This document shows, piece after piece, positions 1 to 11,927 of a stretch of 64,000 nt of DNA. The DNA lies in NCBI RefSeq assembly GCF_030272615.1, contig NC_081414.1, positions 769,921,653 through 769,985,652 of the forward strand, given 5' to 3'. How positions within the stretch are numbered: position 1 is the first letter of the stretch; every line of letters begins with the position of its first letter. Position numbers and translations under genes: made by a program. The DNA is from Cryptomeria japonica (Eukaryota; Streptophyta; Pinopsida; Cupressales; Cupressaceae). A model generated the notes under the pieces. That model did not search any database, was not told the origin of the DNA, and saw only the letters and a program-made list of their open reading frames with translations.

Positions 1-265
1 TAGAAGAGTATGTTTCTTAGTGGGTCCGAAATCCCATAGTGGTTTTTCCCTATTTGGGTTTCCACGTTAAATCTGGTGTTATGAGTGTTATGATGTTTAT
101 ATGCTTTTGAGTTTGCATGTTTAGCAATTTTGGTTATATTGCTAAAGTATATGTTACCGAGGTTGAATCTATTGTTTTAATGGAAGATTAGGTTTGTATG
201 ATTCACCCCCCCTCTCATCTTATTAGCTTGGCATCTGTACTTAACATTAAGTATCAAAACTATTA
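1..265 (+). repeat. Copia-1 5' LTR, 3' portion only
   Basis: Base 1 corresponds to 6098 in the right LTR, and the homology ends at 265 just before the primer-binding site. It contains the 'tttccacgtt' block and the run 'ttcaccccccc' seen near the LTR ends of the other copia elements here. The last bases read CTATTA where the right LTR has CTATCA, so the terminal CA has decayed in this copy. Confidence 0.93.
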
Positions 266-280
266 ATTGGTATCAGAGTA
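266..280 (+). other. Primer-binding site, initiator tRNA-Met type
   Basis: ATTGGTATCAGAGTA directly follows the LTR. TGGTATCAGAGC is the usual plant copia site complementary to the 3' end of initiator tRNA-Met. The final C is changed to T here, in keeping with the transition decay elsewhere in the element. Confidence 0.85.
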
Positions 281-330
281 TTAGACTCTGGAAGAAAAAG
301 TTTAAAGGTACTTGTGGCAAAGATCCAAAG

Positions 331-3300
331 ATGTATAGGAGGGATGCACCGAAATTGAACAAGTCAAGTTTCTCTACATGGCAGAAAAGGATGAAGCTAC
401 ACCTATCAGGAGTTGGAGAATATGATGTATATTATCTGGAGAATGATTTCATTACACCAAGCACCCATCCATTAACAATGGAAGGGATAAAAGCAAAGCA
501 AGAACATATCCAAGCAATGATTGAAATAACATCTGCATTGACCGATTCAGAGTTTAATGATCTAGAAGGCTGGAATGATGCAAAGGCAATGTAGGACAAA
601 CTCATATCTATGTATGGTGGAGATGAACATGTTCAAACAACAAAAGTGGATAGTCTAAGAGGACAACTTGAATCTATGAGGATGAATAAAGGTGAGAACA
701 TAACCCAGTATAGTACAAGACTAAAGAAGATTGTCAATCAAATTAAAGGAGCAGGTGGAACTATTGAAGAAAAGGATATAACAAGTAAGTTGTTAAGAAC
801 CCTTCTACCAGCTTATGCAATCCAAGTCTCTGCAATCAATGAATTAAGGTCTGTACCCAATATGCTAGTTTCTTTAGATGCTACTATTGGTAAGCTACAT
901 GCATTTGAGTTAAGTAACTTTGATAACAGTGGGTCATTGGCAAATAAATTTGAATCTACATTTAGTTATTTTCATATTGGTGAATTTGATGATTACAATG
1001 ATAGAATGAGTAAGTATACTAAAGGGGATCACAGTGGAGCAAGTGAAAGATTTTGCAAAAACATGGAAGAAGTACACAAATTGTATGAGGAAATCAGAAA
1101 GCAAGAAGAGTTTGAAGCACTATTAGCCAGAAGGTTACTGAGAGGCAAAGGTAAGTATAAAGGAAAACTACCTTTGAAATGTTTCAATTGTTATAAGATA
1201 GGACATATGGCTTCTAACTGTCCTGACAAAGCTTCTACTCAAAAGAGAGATTACCGAGATGACAGATAGAAAGATAATAATTACAGAGGACATCGAGACT
1301 TCAGAAGAAGAGATAGAAAGTCATGCTTAATAGTCGATGAGGAATCCAATGATGATAAATCAGATGAAACTGATACAGAGCAAGTAGTTTATGTGGCTAT
1401 CAAAGATGGATCAAATGAAGAAAGGTATGAACAAAAAGCCCTAATATATCACATAAATACTAATGATTCTTAGATCATAGATAGTGGATGCTCACATCAC
1501 ATGACAGGTGATAAACACAAGTTTGTTATGTTAGAAGACTATGATGGAGGTTATGTAAGATTTGGTAATGATGCACCATGTCTGGTAAAAGGCAAAGGAT
1601 CCATAAAACTTCATGACAATGCTAAATGTAATGATGTTTATTGGGTTGAAGGTTTGAAATACAATTTGTTGAGTGTAGCACAACTAAACAATACAGGTTA
1701 CCGAATAGAATTTCAGAAAGGAATTGCCAAAGTTCATGACAAGCATGTAAAGTTAGCTACTACCAGGACACAAACAAAAGGTAATACATTTCATCTTGAC
1801 TCAACTCGAAATAAGTGTCTGTATGCAAAGATAGATGATACCTAGTTATGGCATAAAAGGTTTTTTCATGTAAATTTTGATAATCTGATCAAAATAAGCA
1901 AGAAGCACCGAGTAAGAGGTCTATCGAGTCTTGCAAAACTTGAGAATGCTATGCGCCAAGGATGCTAGATGGGTAAAATGACAAGATCAAGATTTACAAG
2001 TAAGTCCTACACTTCTAAGGGAATTTTAGATCTTGTGCACACTGATCTTTGTGGTCCTATGAAAGTTCAAAGTTATTATGGTGATAAATATTTCATATTA
2101 TTTGTGGATGATTACTCAAGGATGATGTCAGCTATGTTTTTAAAAGAAAAATCAGAAGCTTTTGAAATATTTAAATGGTACAAGGCAAGAGTTGAAAATG
2201 AAATAGGAAGACAACTGAAATGTCTTATATCAGATAGAGGAGGAGAGGTCACATCTGATGAGTTTAACTTATTCTGCAATGATCATGGTATAAAAAGACA
2301 AGTCTCTGCACCAAGAAATCCACAGCAAAATGGGATAGTTGAGAGAAGAAACAGATCTATTGTGGATTGTGCCAGAACCCTGATGATTAAAAATAAAATG
2401 CCACAAACATTTTGGAGAGAAGCAATAAGCACAGCAGTTTACACCTTGAACTGAGTAAAACTAAAAAAAGGAACTTTGAAGACACCATAAGAAATCTGGT
2501 ATGACAAGAAACCTAATGTAAATTACTTCAAAATCTTTGGAAGTAGATGCTATGTACACAAAGATGATAGAAATGGAAAGTTTGATTAGAAAAGTGAAGA
2601 AGGAACATTTCTAGGTTATTCTTCTAGAAGTAAAGCATTTGAATGTCTGATCAAATCATCTAACAAAATAGTAGAAAGTGCAAGTGTGAAAATTGATGAA
2701 TTTGCAGAAATAAATGATGAAGGAAACTCCAAAGAACCAGAAGATTATGATGAATTTGTCTATGTTCAACCGACAAGTCTTACTGAGAGAACTGTTGAAG
2801 AAAATGAAGAGAATGTTCAGTTACCAAGTCATGAAGAAGATCATACAGAGCCTACCAAGCCTTTATTAGCCAAGTATGTCAGAAGACATCATGCATCAAG
2901 TCAGATTATAGGAGATAAGGATGATCCAGTGATGACAAGGAACAAACTGAGATAGAACACATGTCTGATATCTATATTTGAACTGAGAATAGTGAAAGAG
3001 GCATTTAACAGTGAAGATTGGATAAATTCTATGATAGAAGAGATTGATCAAATCAAGAAGAATGACACATGGACACTGGTCCCAAGACCGAAGGACAAAA
3101 ATGTAATCAGTACAAAGTGGATTTTTCGAAACAAGCTGAATGAAAAAGGTGAGGTCATTCGAAATAAAGCAAGACTAGTTTGCAAAGGTTATGCCCAAGA
3201 AGAAGGAATTGATTATGGTGAGACTTTTGCACCTGTGGCTAGACTTGAAGGAGTAAGAACATTGTTGGCATATGTTGCTTACAAGAATTTCAAGGTATAT

Positions 3301-4512
3301 CAAATGGATGTCAAATCTGCATTTCTGAATGGTATATTAGAAGAAGTTTTTATTGACCAACCTGAAAGATTTGTTAAAGACAAGAATAAAGATCAGGTAT
3401 GTAAATTGAACAAAGCTTTATATGGCCTGAAACAAGCACCTAGAGCATGGTATGAAATATTGCACTCTTATTTAATCAAGATTGGTTTTATAAGAACAAG
3501 TGAAAACAACAATATGTACATGAAGAATGATGAAAATGGAATACTGATCTCAGCCATATTTGTTGATGATATTTTATTTTGTGGAAATGACTCTCTATGC
3601 AAGAACTTTGGAAATGAAATGAGCAAAGAATTTGAGATGTCATTAATCAGTGAGATAAAGTATTTTATAGGTTTACAAATAATGCAAATGAAAAATGAGA
3701 TTTTCATTACTCAATCCAAGTACATAAAGGAAATCTTGAAGAAATTTGGAATGGAGGATTCAAAACCAATAAGTACTTCTATGACTACCAACTGTAAACT
3801 ATCAAAGAATGATGAATCTGCATCTGTTGATGAGACACTTTACTGATCAATGACTGGAAAGCTACAATATGTTGTTCACAACAGGCTAGACATAGCACAT
3901 GCAGTAGGTATAGTTGCAAGATTGTCTGAAGATACTAAGGAAACACACATGACAACAATCAAGAGAATTTTTAGATACTTGAAAGGCACTGAGGATTATG
4001 GCTTAGTATATCAGAAAGGAAATGACTTTGATTTAAAAGTTTATATTGATGCTGATTGGGCAGGCAACATTGATGACAGAAAAAGCACAAGTGGAGGAGC
4101 TTTCTTCTTAAGAGAAAGACTAGTGAGTTGGCTTAGCAAGAAACAAGGACGTGTTTCACAGTCAATAGCAAAAGCTGAATACGTTGCTGCAGCATTGAAT
4201 TGTACCAACATAGCATGGTTCAAACAACTATTGGAAGGTATAAATGAGAAAGTTATCGAGCTAGTAACTATATTTTGTGACAATACTAGTGCCATTAACA
4301 TTTCAAAGAATCCTGTTATGCACTCTAAGACAAAGCACATCTCTATTAAATATCATTATCTTAGAGAAGAATCTCAAGAGAAGAAAGTGGTGTTGGAGTA
4401 TGTTAGCACAAAGGAACAAATAGCAGATATCTTCACCAAGCCACTGCCAAGGGACACTTTTGAGTATCTTAGAGGTAAGTTAGGGGTCCTACCCCTATCT
4501 TCCATTCACTGA
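331..4512 (+). pseudogene. Copia gag-pol polyprotein with ten in-frame stops
   Basis: One reading frame of 1394 codons runs unbroken by frameshift from ATG 331 to TGA 4510-4512. Gag comes first, with a CCHC zinc knuckle (CFNCYKIGHMASNC) at 1180-1221. The protease DSG site is at 1480-1488. The integrase core has Asp at 2044 and 2233 and Glu at 2341. Reverse transcriptase starts near 2992 and has FVDD at 3559-3570. RNase H has DADWAG near 4050, and the C-terminal TKPLP motif is near 4440. Stops lie at 592, 1267, 1471, 1843, 1966, 2452, 2488, 2587, 2953 and 3844. At 592, 1471 and 1843 Copia-3 in this window has Trp at the same place, so these are TGG to TAG changes. The copy cannot make the full polyprotein. 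Confidence 0.95.
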
Positions 4513-4898
4513 CCGAGTTCGGTGAACGCATCAATTCGATGAATCTATAGAATATCTTTTAGGAGTTGATGTTGATTTACACACTTTAGGATGTTTTCTA
4601 AAGGTGTACAGGAAACAAATACAGGGAATAAGAATTCAAGACAAAATGCTCTAATTGAGACTAAGTTGACACATGACAGCAAGAAATCACTTTATACAAG
4701 AAGAAATTATGTTTTGGTTCTTTACTTTTTGGCATTGTTGTCAAAGGGGGAGAAGACTGAAGAAAAAGAGGAGAAGACTAATGTATGGGGGAGAAGACTG
4801 ATGACAGGGAGAAGATTTCAGCATTTCAAAATCTCACAACAATCCAAATCAATTAGGTCAAATCAATTGATTTTGCCATCAATGCCAAAGGGGGAGAT
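4513..4898 (+). other. Copia-1 3' untranslated region with polypurine tract
   Basis: Between the polyprotein stop and the right LTR there is no conserved coding sequence. Repeated 'gggagaagact' segments occur at 4748-4805. The polypurine tract (CCAAAGGGGGAGATT) at about 4884-4898 abuts the LTR start and would prime plus-strand DNA synthesis. An open stretch at 4591-4977 runs into the LTR and I regard it as chance. Confidence 0.8.
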
Positions 4899-6361
4899 TG
4901 TTGGCATTTCAATAAGGATATTGAGAAGGTTGTTGATGATTATGGATATAACTGATCAAGGATGTTTACTGTCTTAATATTATTATTTTGTCATTGATAT
5001 TAAGAAATTGATTTTCTAATTTAGTATGATGTTGGCATATCTTAAGAAGTATGATTTGATGAGTATAAAGATGTCGGTAAAAGACACAGAAAGAATATGA
5101 TGAATAAGGGTAGGAATAAGTTATTCAATGGGCAACTATTATCGAGTTAGACAATGATGAGATCATGATGTTTAGATTGTTTTGATATCCTACATATGTT
5201 GAATGATTGTAAGGTTAATACTATACTATGTTACCGAGCAAAGAACCTAGTCGGTAAACCCTAAGGTTATCGCTATCGGTTAATGAAGGCAGAATGTCTA
5301 CCGAGTGAAGTTTAGTATTTACCGAGTTGCAACCGAGTAGTAGCAGAATGCACTAAATTAATAAAAGCATTATTTAATGAAGGAAGCTGATGAGCTAGAA
5401 TTGATTAAATGATTGGTATGTTGTGCATGAAGTTTGTTAAAGAATATATGGTAAAGGAAAATCGACAAGAAGATCTACAGCTCAGATTGAACCACAATAC
5501 CCTAGCACAAGTTCCAAGAAATGTATGCAAGTTCCAAGGCAGGGTAAAACATTTTCAGATCAAAGGATACATTGAAACTGGTCAAGTTTGAAGATCTGAT
5601 GGTTATGATTGATCATGGGATATGTGATCAAGGAGATTAAGCAGTTGGCAAGTTGTTTATAAATAAGGAACTGTTGATAAATAATGTATGTGGGAAAGTG
5701 TATGCACAGGGATACTACATAGTGATTACAGAGCACAGAAGCATGAAGACCTATTTGAATAATAGAGTATAAAGACCAATAGATGGACAAGATAAGTCCT
5801 ATTGTATTAAGCAAATAAGAATCTGCTTTAGCATTTTTGATGTGAAGTTGCAGATAGATTTTTATTAGTGTTATTTTGTGAAGTGACAGAAAATCTCTTA
5901 GTTGAGTGGACTTAACAGTCTTATTTGTAAAACACTCTAGCAAGGTGACATTCTAATTGAGTGTTTGAAATCCTTTAACAAGGTCACTTCTAACAAGGTG
6001 AAGATCTTAACAGATCTAAGGGAAATCCCTTAACTGGGTCACATCTAGCAATGTGTTTGTAATCTTTAACAGGATTTTCTTTTAATAGAGCATACTCTAG
6101 AAGAGTATATTTCTTAGTGGGTCCGAAATCCCATAGTGGTTTTTCCCTATTTGGGTTTCCACGTTAAATCTGGTGTTATGAGTGTTATGATGTTTATATG
6201 CTTTTGAGTTTGCATGTTTAGCAGTTTTGGTTATATTGCTGAATTATATGTTACCGAGGTTAAATCTGTTGTTTTAATGGAAGATTAAGTTTGTATGATT
6301 CACCTCCCTCTCATCTTATTAACTTGGCATCTGTACTTAACATTAAGTATCAAAACTATCA
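4899..6361 (+). repeat. Copia-1 3' LTR, complete (1463 bp)
   Basis: Starts TGTTGGCATT immediately after the polypurine tract and ends ACTATCA, the TG...CA form of LTRs. Its last 264 bases align to the window start. It has a TATA box (5658-5665) and four ACCGAG motifs (near 5228, 5300, 5320 and 5330). Short direct repeats of the kind 'taacaaggt' fill 5940-6080. The flank after 6361 is GAAAG. Confidence 0.93.
5658..5665 (+). promoter_or_regulatory. LTR TATA box (Copia-1)
   Basis: TATAAATA lies mid-LTR, where a copia U3/R boundary is expected, about 700 bp upstream of the LTR end. No start site can be confirmed from sequence alone. Confidence 0.55.
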
Positions 6362-6421
6362 GAAAGCATAATGTTGTGTCGCACTTTTGGCTAAGTGTGA
6401 GTGAAAAAGATATCATACTCG

Positions 6422-6524
6422 GTTGAGTAGGGCTCAACTGAGTCTACGTGGTGCCACATGGTGCCTACATGGAGGATGGGTGGCAAGGTATCCTCGACTG
6501 AGTAGGACTCAGTCGAGTCCTACT
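6422..6524. repeat. Left terminal repeat of DNA transposon, nested palindromes
   Basis: Contains GTTGAGTAGG at 6422-6431 and GTGCCACAT at 6451-6459. Two overlapping perfect palindromes follow: CTCGACTGAG/CTCAGTCGAG (6493-6502 with 6508-6517) and AGTAGGACTC/GAGTCCTACT (6501-6510 with 6515-6524). GC content is far above the neighbourhood. Counterparts of these blocks lie at 23265-23336 in opposite order. Confidence 0.65.
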
Positions 6525-6604
6525 CGGGCGAGTTGTACTCGGCCCTACATATACCCGCCCACTACACTTAGCCACCCATTTCCATAGTCTGAAATAGCTG
6601 GAGC

Positions 6605-8436
6605 GAGAGGGGGGCTAAGAAGTCTTTCAGCCAAGCAACATAGGGCCAAAAGGCTTTTTAAATTTTTTTTTTAAAAATTGTTTTAATAATTTATTTGTAT
6701 ATATTTTTAATTTTTTAATTGTTTTAATAATATATATATATATTATTTTAATTTTTTTAAATTAAGGTTGGAGGGATTTCAAAAGCATATTTCAACAATA
6801 GTAAATACATTCAATGTTTTTAAATGGCTCAATCAATGTATCCTCGAATGGAAAATACAACCAAAAAAATATATAATTATAAACAATATAAGAGAATATG
6901 ATTTGCAAACAGTCTCTCTAATTACATTCAGGAATCCATGTACACCTTCCAAGAGTTTAGGAGATCTTTTAGTTTCATGGAGTACCAAAGAATATCATAT
7001 TTAATAAAGGTAAGTTTGATAAGATCATATTTGAGACACCTAGATAATGTCAAGGTTTTGGAAAAACATACACATAATTGGGAAGTAAAGTAGACTATAG
7101 ATCAACCCATCACCTTAAGATTGATCAACAAAAAAAGAGTGAACCAAATTCTTGAGGACTTGTGAACAAAAATATGGGAACTTACTTACCATTAATTGAG
7201 TTTGCATACGATAACACTAACCATAAACACACTTCTCATTTCTTCATTGGAGGTTTGTAAGCTCAAGTATTGTATGCTTAACAAATAGGCTCAGACATGG
7301 TAGTTGTGGATCCAAATGAACTAGAAGAGATGAAAGACCAAACTTAGATTGATTAGAAATTAGGAAATGTAGTGGATTTTTAGAAAATTTATAAATGACA
7401 AAAATATATACATCAAAATAGTCATGTATCGGAGAGAGTGTTTCTAATAAATTAGCCACTGACAAACTTGATTAATTTTTGTCTTCCAAACTTGCATATC
7501 ACTTTTTGGAGCCTTTTGAGATCCTAGAACCCTTTGGTGCAATAACTACTATATATTGAACTTCATCATTTCAACTTTTAATTATAACTTTAGTTATTTA
7601 AGTCTTGGCTCCATATATCTCGTACTTCTCTCAAGTTGTACCCCCAAATCACGATTCTAAATGTTGGTTCCCTCCCATTTATCGTTATTTTGATTAGAAT
7701 TCTTAGAACATTTTAATAGCTTCATTGACACTTCCTAAATGTTTTTGGTCCTTTGATCTTTGGTTCAATCCTTTTGTGTGAGTTTGATTTTGTTTGTCAT
7801 ATTACCATGGTTTTGGGAGTAGGCTAGTGGGTTGATTGGATAACTATAAGGTAATGGGCTAGAAAATGGGAATTTTTTTTAACAAATATCCTAAAGGGGA
7901 GAATTTTCTATAGTTGGGGTAAAGATTTGAAGCACTTATAGATAAGAATATTAACATGGTGTAAAAATGTGAAACGTAAAATTTTATATCTAGTTTTAAA
8001 ATTTGCTTTATTGTTCTAATACTTAAATGATAATCTAAGGTATTTAGGTAAAAGAAATAAAAAATGTGATATTTTTTAAAATTACATCAAAGGGAAACAC
8101 GTGTATGTGGTCGCCACATGAAAAGTAGTAATTTATAAAAGTATTCTTCAAAATTATTGTGTAGATATGATGTAGGAGAATCTCAATGTAGCTTATCACA
8201 TTTCACCACATAACATCACTTTGGATTCTGATAGTGAATAAAAGTTTAACAATAACTCATATGAATTAAATCCAAAGATCAAGATTTTTGTATCAAACTG
8301 TGAAAAGTTAAACTAGATTAACTAGATTACATTTTACACTAATGAATTTTTTTGTAAAAGCAAAATGAAAACCCTAGATAAAGTAAAAGGAACCTAATTA
8401 ATGATTTATTAATAACTTAATGTATACATGAAGATT
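6605..8436. other. Non-coding interior of the DNA transposon
   Basis: AT-rich sequence with poly-A/T runs at 6658-6760. No open frame here has codon structure or similarity that I can support; the short ORFs at 6768-7004 and 7244-7465 look like chance. It probably includes the 5' flank and promoter of the gene starting at 8588. Confidence 0.5.
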
Positions 8437-8571
<135 letters not shown>

Positions 8572-8587
8572 CACATCACATCTAGAT

Positions 8588-10060
8588 ATGGCTTCTAGTG
8601 GTTCACAACATTTTTCTTTTGAGCAGAGTGTGCATCTTGATCCTCAGAAGACCACATGTAGGTTTGAGACTCCTAAGAGTACTCCTGAGAATTAATAGAC
8701 TGCTTGTACTCAAACTATTTTGAGAATGCAGTCCTCTCTAGCATAGTTACAACGGACTTTAAATAACACTCATGTGTTGGCCAATAGGGATAAATTAGAA
8801 TGAATTAGAGATGATCTGATGCATATAATTGTGCTTGCTCAATCATATAACCCATATGATGACCCTCACATTGAGTATTTTTATAGGACTTTATCTCACA
8901 CTGTCTATGGCACGATTAAATGGAAACCAATAGATAGAGATATTTCTACAGTGAATGTGAAATCCATGTTCCCATTTTACATGGAAATGGTTGTGGTTAG
9001 AGGATATCGGGTCACTATATGTGAGGATCCTATTGTCTCACCATTCATATATCCTAGATGGTTGGCAACACATCATAGGTGGTTGTAGAAGGATGAGCTG
9101 TCATAGTATTTCTGCAAACAATTGTATGCAAAATTTCATCTAGGATATGATGTTGATTACATAGACTTTCCATGAGATGTTGGGTAGGGTAGGGGTAGAT
9201 TTGTAGACAAATTTAGACACCATGATACATAGCCCCCTAGTAAAAGGGAAATGGTGGGTCAAAACCTTTTGGTTTTTCTGAAAGGTTTGGATTTGGTCAT
9301 AGGTGGCGTTTGTGATATGGTAGCCAAGGAGGCATGTGTTGGCATGTATTCTAGCATTGCCAACATTGCTACTTAGGTTCATGAGATGACTTCTGATTGT
9401 GTGAGGAGATATATGTTGTGTTCTCATATTGCCCCTATTGTTGATGAGACAGATGGACATATATGACCCATATATTCATTATGAGCTATCGTTGCCTGCA
9501 GTGATCACACATTTACTCGAGGATCATCTGCGCAAGATGAGATCCTATTTAGTGAGTGATCTTGTGGATGCTTATCAGGCTCTCTTTACATTACATGGGA
9601 TCAGTCATGAGTAGCTCCCTGAGTTCATTGGACAAGTAATTCAGAGATCCTCGACTAGTACCAGTCATGGTGGAGGAGATTTAGAGCCTGGAAGTTCTAG
9701 GCAAGAGGATATTTTGATACCTCCTACAACTCCCAAGACTATAGTGCATCCTACACCATAGACCCTAGGAGTTCGGTGATGAGGTTTTTCATCTCTTCTT
9801 ATGGATGACTTTATTGATCCAGATGCTTTGTCATTACACTCTTTGAAGATATCTGTCATCGAACGTGCATTCGAGGAGAGGAATAAGGTAAGAAACCAAA
9901 TTTTGATTTTAACTTAGTTGTATATATAAAGTTTCTATGTATTCACTACCACTGACATATCCTTTTTATTTTAAATATCTATTACAAGAGATTATGATGG
10001 ACGCAAGATATGGAGATTTGTAGGCACCTGGTGATCCTATTCATCAGGATACATAGGTAA
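8588..10060 (+). pseudogene. Unrecognised gene of the DNA transposon, decayed
   Basis: From ATG 8588 one frame stays open for long stretches to about 9440, interrupted by TAA/TAG/TGA at sites where Gln, Arg or Trp codons are likely ancestors (for example CTAGCATAGTTACAA near 8740). It then continues after a frameshift near 9430-9450 through 9429-9614 and on to 9887. At 9887/9888 a consensus splice donor (AAG|GTAAGA) closes an exon. A further exon-like stretch ends near 10060. The first part is polar with Gln-rich segments. The middle has a coherent, protein-like composition (PYDDPHIEYFYRTL, VVRGYRVTICEDP). I do not recognise the family. The gene converges on the transposase-like gene, so it may be an accessory protein of the same transposon. 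Confidence 0.55.
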
Positions 10061-11038
10061 ATTTAAATTTAAATTGACGTGTCCTATTTTTTTCCAATTC
10101 ATCAAGATCCACTATATATATATATATATAATTTTTTTAATATGGAAATTGTGTACGCAATGTAGGCCCCTAGAGTAGGTGACATATCAAATCGGGTATT
10201 GGGATAGGGTGTGACATAGCTCATTATATTGTTATATACATGCTTGCTTATTTTATTATGTATATCTGACATTTCTATTATACATGCTGTGAACATTATA
10301 TTTCTATTATGCACTCGATATTTATTATACATGTTGTGGACATTTAGATATTATACATGAACTGTGGACATTGCATTTGTAGCCTTATTTTAGACATTAT
10401 ACCTAGACATTTCATACATGTTACATGTTTATCTAGACATTTCATGTGTTACATGTTTATATTTACATTTCATGTGTTGTACATGTTTATTTTGTGTTAA
10501 AATGAGCTCTCACTCTCCTAATTCATCAAAACCTTTCCTTAATATTTATTATTTATTATTTAGTGAATAACTTAGTCAAAAAATGATGTCTTAAGGGGAT
10601 CATAATACAAGCTAAATTAGTATTCAATTTCTTCTAACTCATTATTATTAAATTTGTCTACTTAGTTGTGTTACATGTTTATAGAAATTTCATAATTCTG
10701 AGTTACATGTTTATTTTATGTGTTACAATATTCAAATTTAATGTGTTACATTTCAGTTAGATTGATATGCAAATGATATATACTAGGTTTTATGGTTGGT
10801 ATTGGTATTGGTATTTATATAGGTTTATGGATCATTTTAGTAGGTTGTGAAAATATTATTAACAATATTACATGTTGTGTTTGTAGTAACACTTACTTTA
10901 ATGGTGATGACCACAAGTAGTATGGGATTCTTTCTTTTATTCACAACTAGTACTTAACTAAGAGCTAAGTTTGATATTAATCTAGAGTTTAACATTATTT
11001 AAGACTACATCCTAGGACTATACCTAAATTTTCTTATG
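10061..11038. other. Non-coding, AT-rich, with degenerate 'ttacatgtttat' repeats
   Basis: From 10230 to 10760 short motifs such as TTACATGTTTAT and ACATTATACATG recur irregularly. No gene is visible. The stretch lies between the two convergent genes and may contain their 3' ends. Confidence 0.5.
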
Positions 11039-11668
11039 AGGATGTCTTAAGGGGATGCCAATGAAAAATAAAAATGTATTTTCTAAATCAAGTAATATAA
11101 ATATTCACTAATAAATATGAATAATGTAATTATGATTAGTGCCTTGTTCTTAATCAAGAAATATAAATAATTAATAATAATTAATAATAATTTCTCAATC
11201 AAGCAATATAAATAATTACTAATAGTCTAATTTTTTTTTTTTTTTTGATCGGTACTAATAGTCTAATTTAAGTAATATAAATAATCACTAATAATCTAAT
11301 GTAACAAAGAAAGCAATTTACATGTGTGTGAACTCATAAAAAATCAAATAACAATGTATATATAATTTAGCATACTTAGTTCATAAGGGGATCTAAAATT
11401 AGGACCTATTAGGATGTCTGAAGGGGATGTTCAAAGAGGATGTCTTAAGGGGATGGCCAAAGAGGACGTCTTAAGGGGATGTATAACATAAAAGAATACA
11501 TTTAAAAGCTTTTCAACCAAGCATGCATATGTAACAATTTATATAATTTAGCATACTTCACATAAGGGGATCTAAAGTTAGGACCTATTAGGATGTCTTA
11601 AGGGGATGTCCAAAGACGATGTCTTAAGGTGATGTCCAAAATGCATGTCTGAAGGGGATGTATAACTT
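11039..11668. repeat. Direct repeats of 'gatgtcttaagggg' and a ~180-bp duplication
   Basis: The unit GGATGTCTTAAGGGGATG and variants recur at least eight times: near 11039, 11411, 11438, 11464, 11590, 11614 and 11643, plus an outlier at 10587. Two copies of a longer block (CATAAGGGGATCTAAA...GGACCTATTAGGATGTCT) begin near 11378 and 11560, showing a duplication with a period of about 180 bp. No coding frame is evident. Confidence 0.8.
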
Positions 11669-11927
11669 GTAAAAGAACATGTATGTATGTAATTGAAGAA
11701 TACATAAAATCATAAATATAAAAGCATTTCAACAGTGAGGATGCATAACAATATATGAAAACTATTGTTCACCATGTCAAAAAAAAAAAAACTAGATATG
11801 ATCCAATATTAAAAAATCATCTCTAAGTTTTAATATGGTCCAAAAATATATATATCTAGCCCTAGTTCAAATTAAACATGAGCTCAAACTCTAGTTAAAA
11901 TATAAAAGTATGAGCTACAAAAACAAG

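Larger units (their letters stand above)
1..6361 (+). mobile_element. Ty1/copia LTR retrotransposon Copia-1 (left LTR cut by window edge)
   Basis: The first 265 bases match the last 264 bases of a second copy ending at 6361, giving a pair of LTRs around a gag-pol region on the plus strand. A tRNA-Met-type primer site follows the left LTR and a purine tract precedes the right one. Domain order gag, protease, integrase, reverse transcriptase, RNase H is that of Ty1/copia (family knowledge). The two LTR copies differ at about 10 of 264 aligned bases, mostly transitions, so the insertion is old. The target duplication cannot be checked because the left end is outside the window. Confidence 0.95.

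Noticed and set aside
4591-4977. Open frame of 128 codons after Copia-1 gag-pol
   Set aside because: Runs through the polypurine tract into the LTR and uses repeated 'ggggagaagact' DNA; not a retroelement protein.
10102-10332. Minus-strand open frame of 76 codons
   Set aside because: Tyr/Ile-rich translation of AT repeats, no supporting feature.
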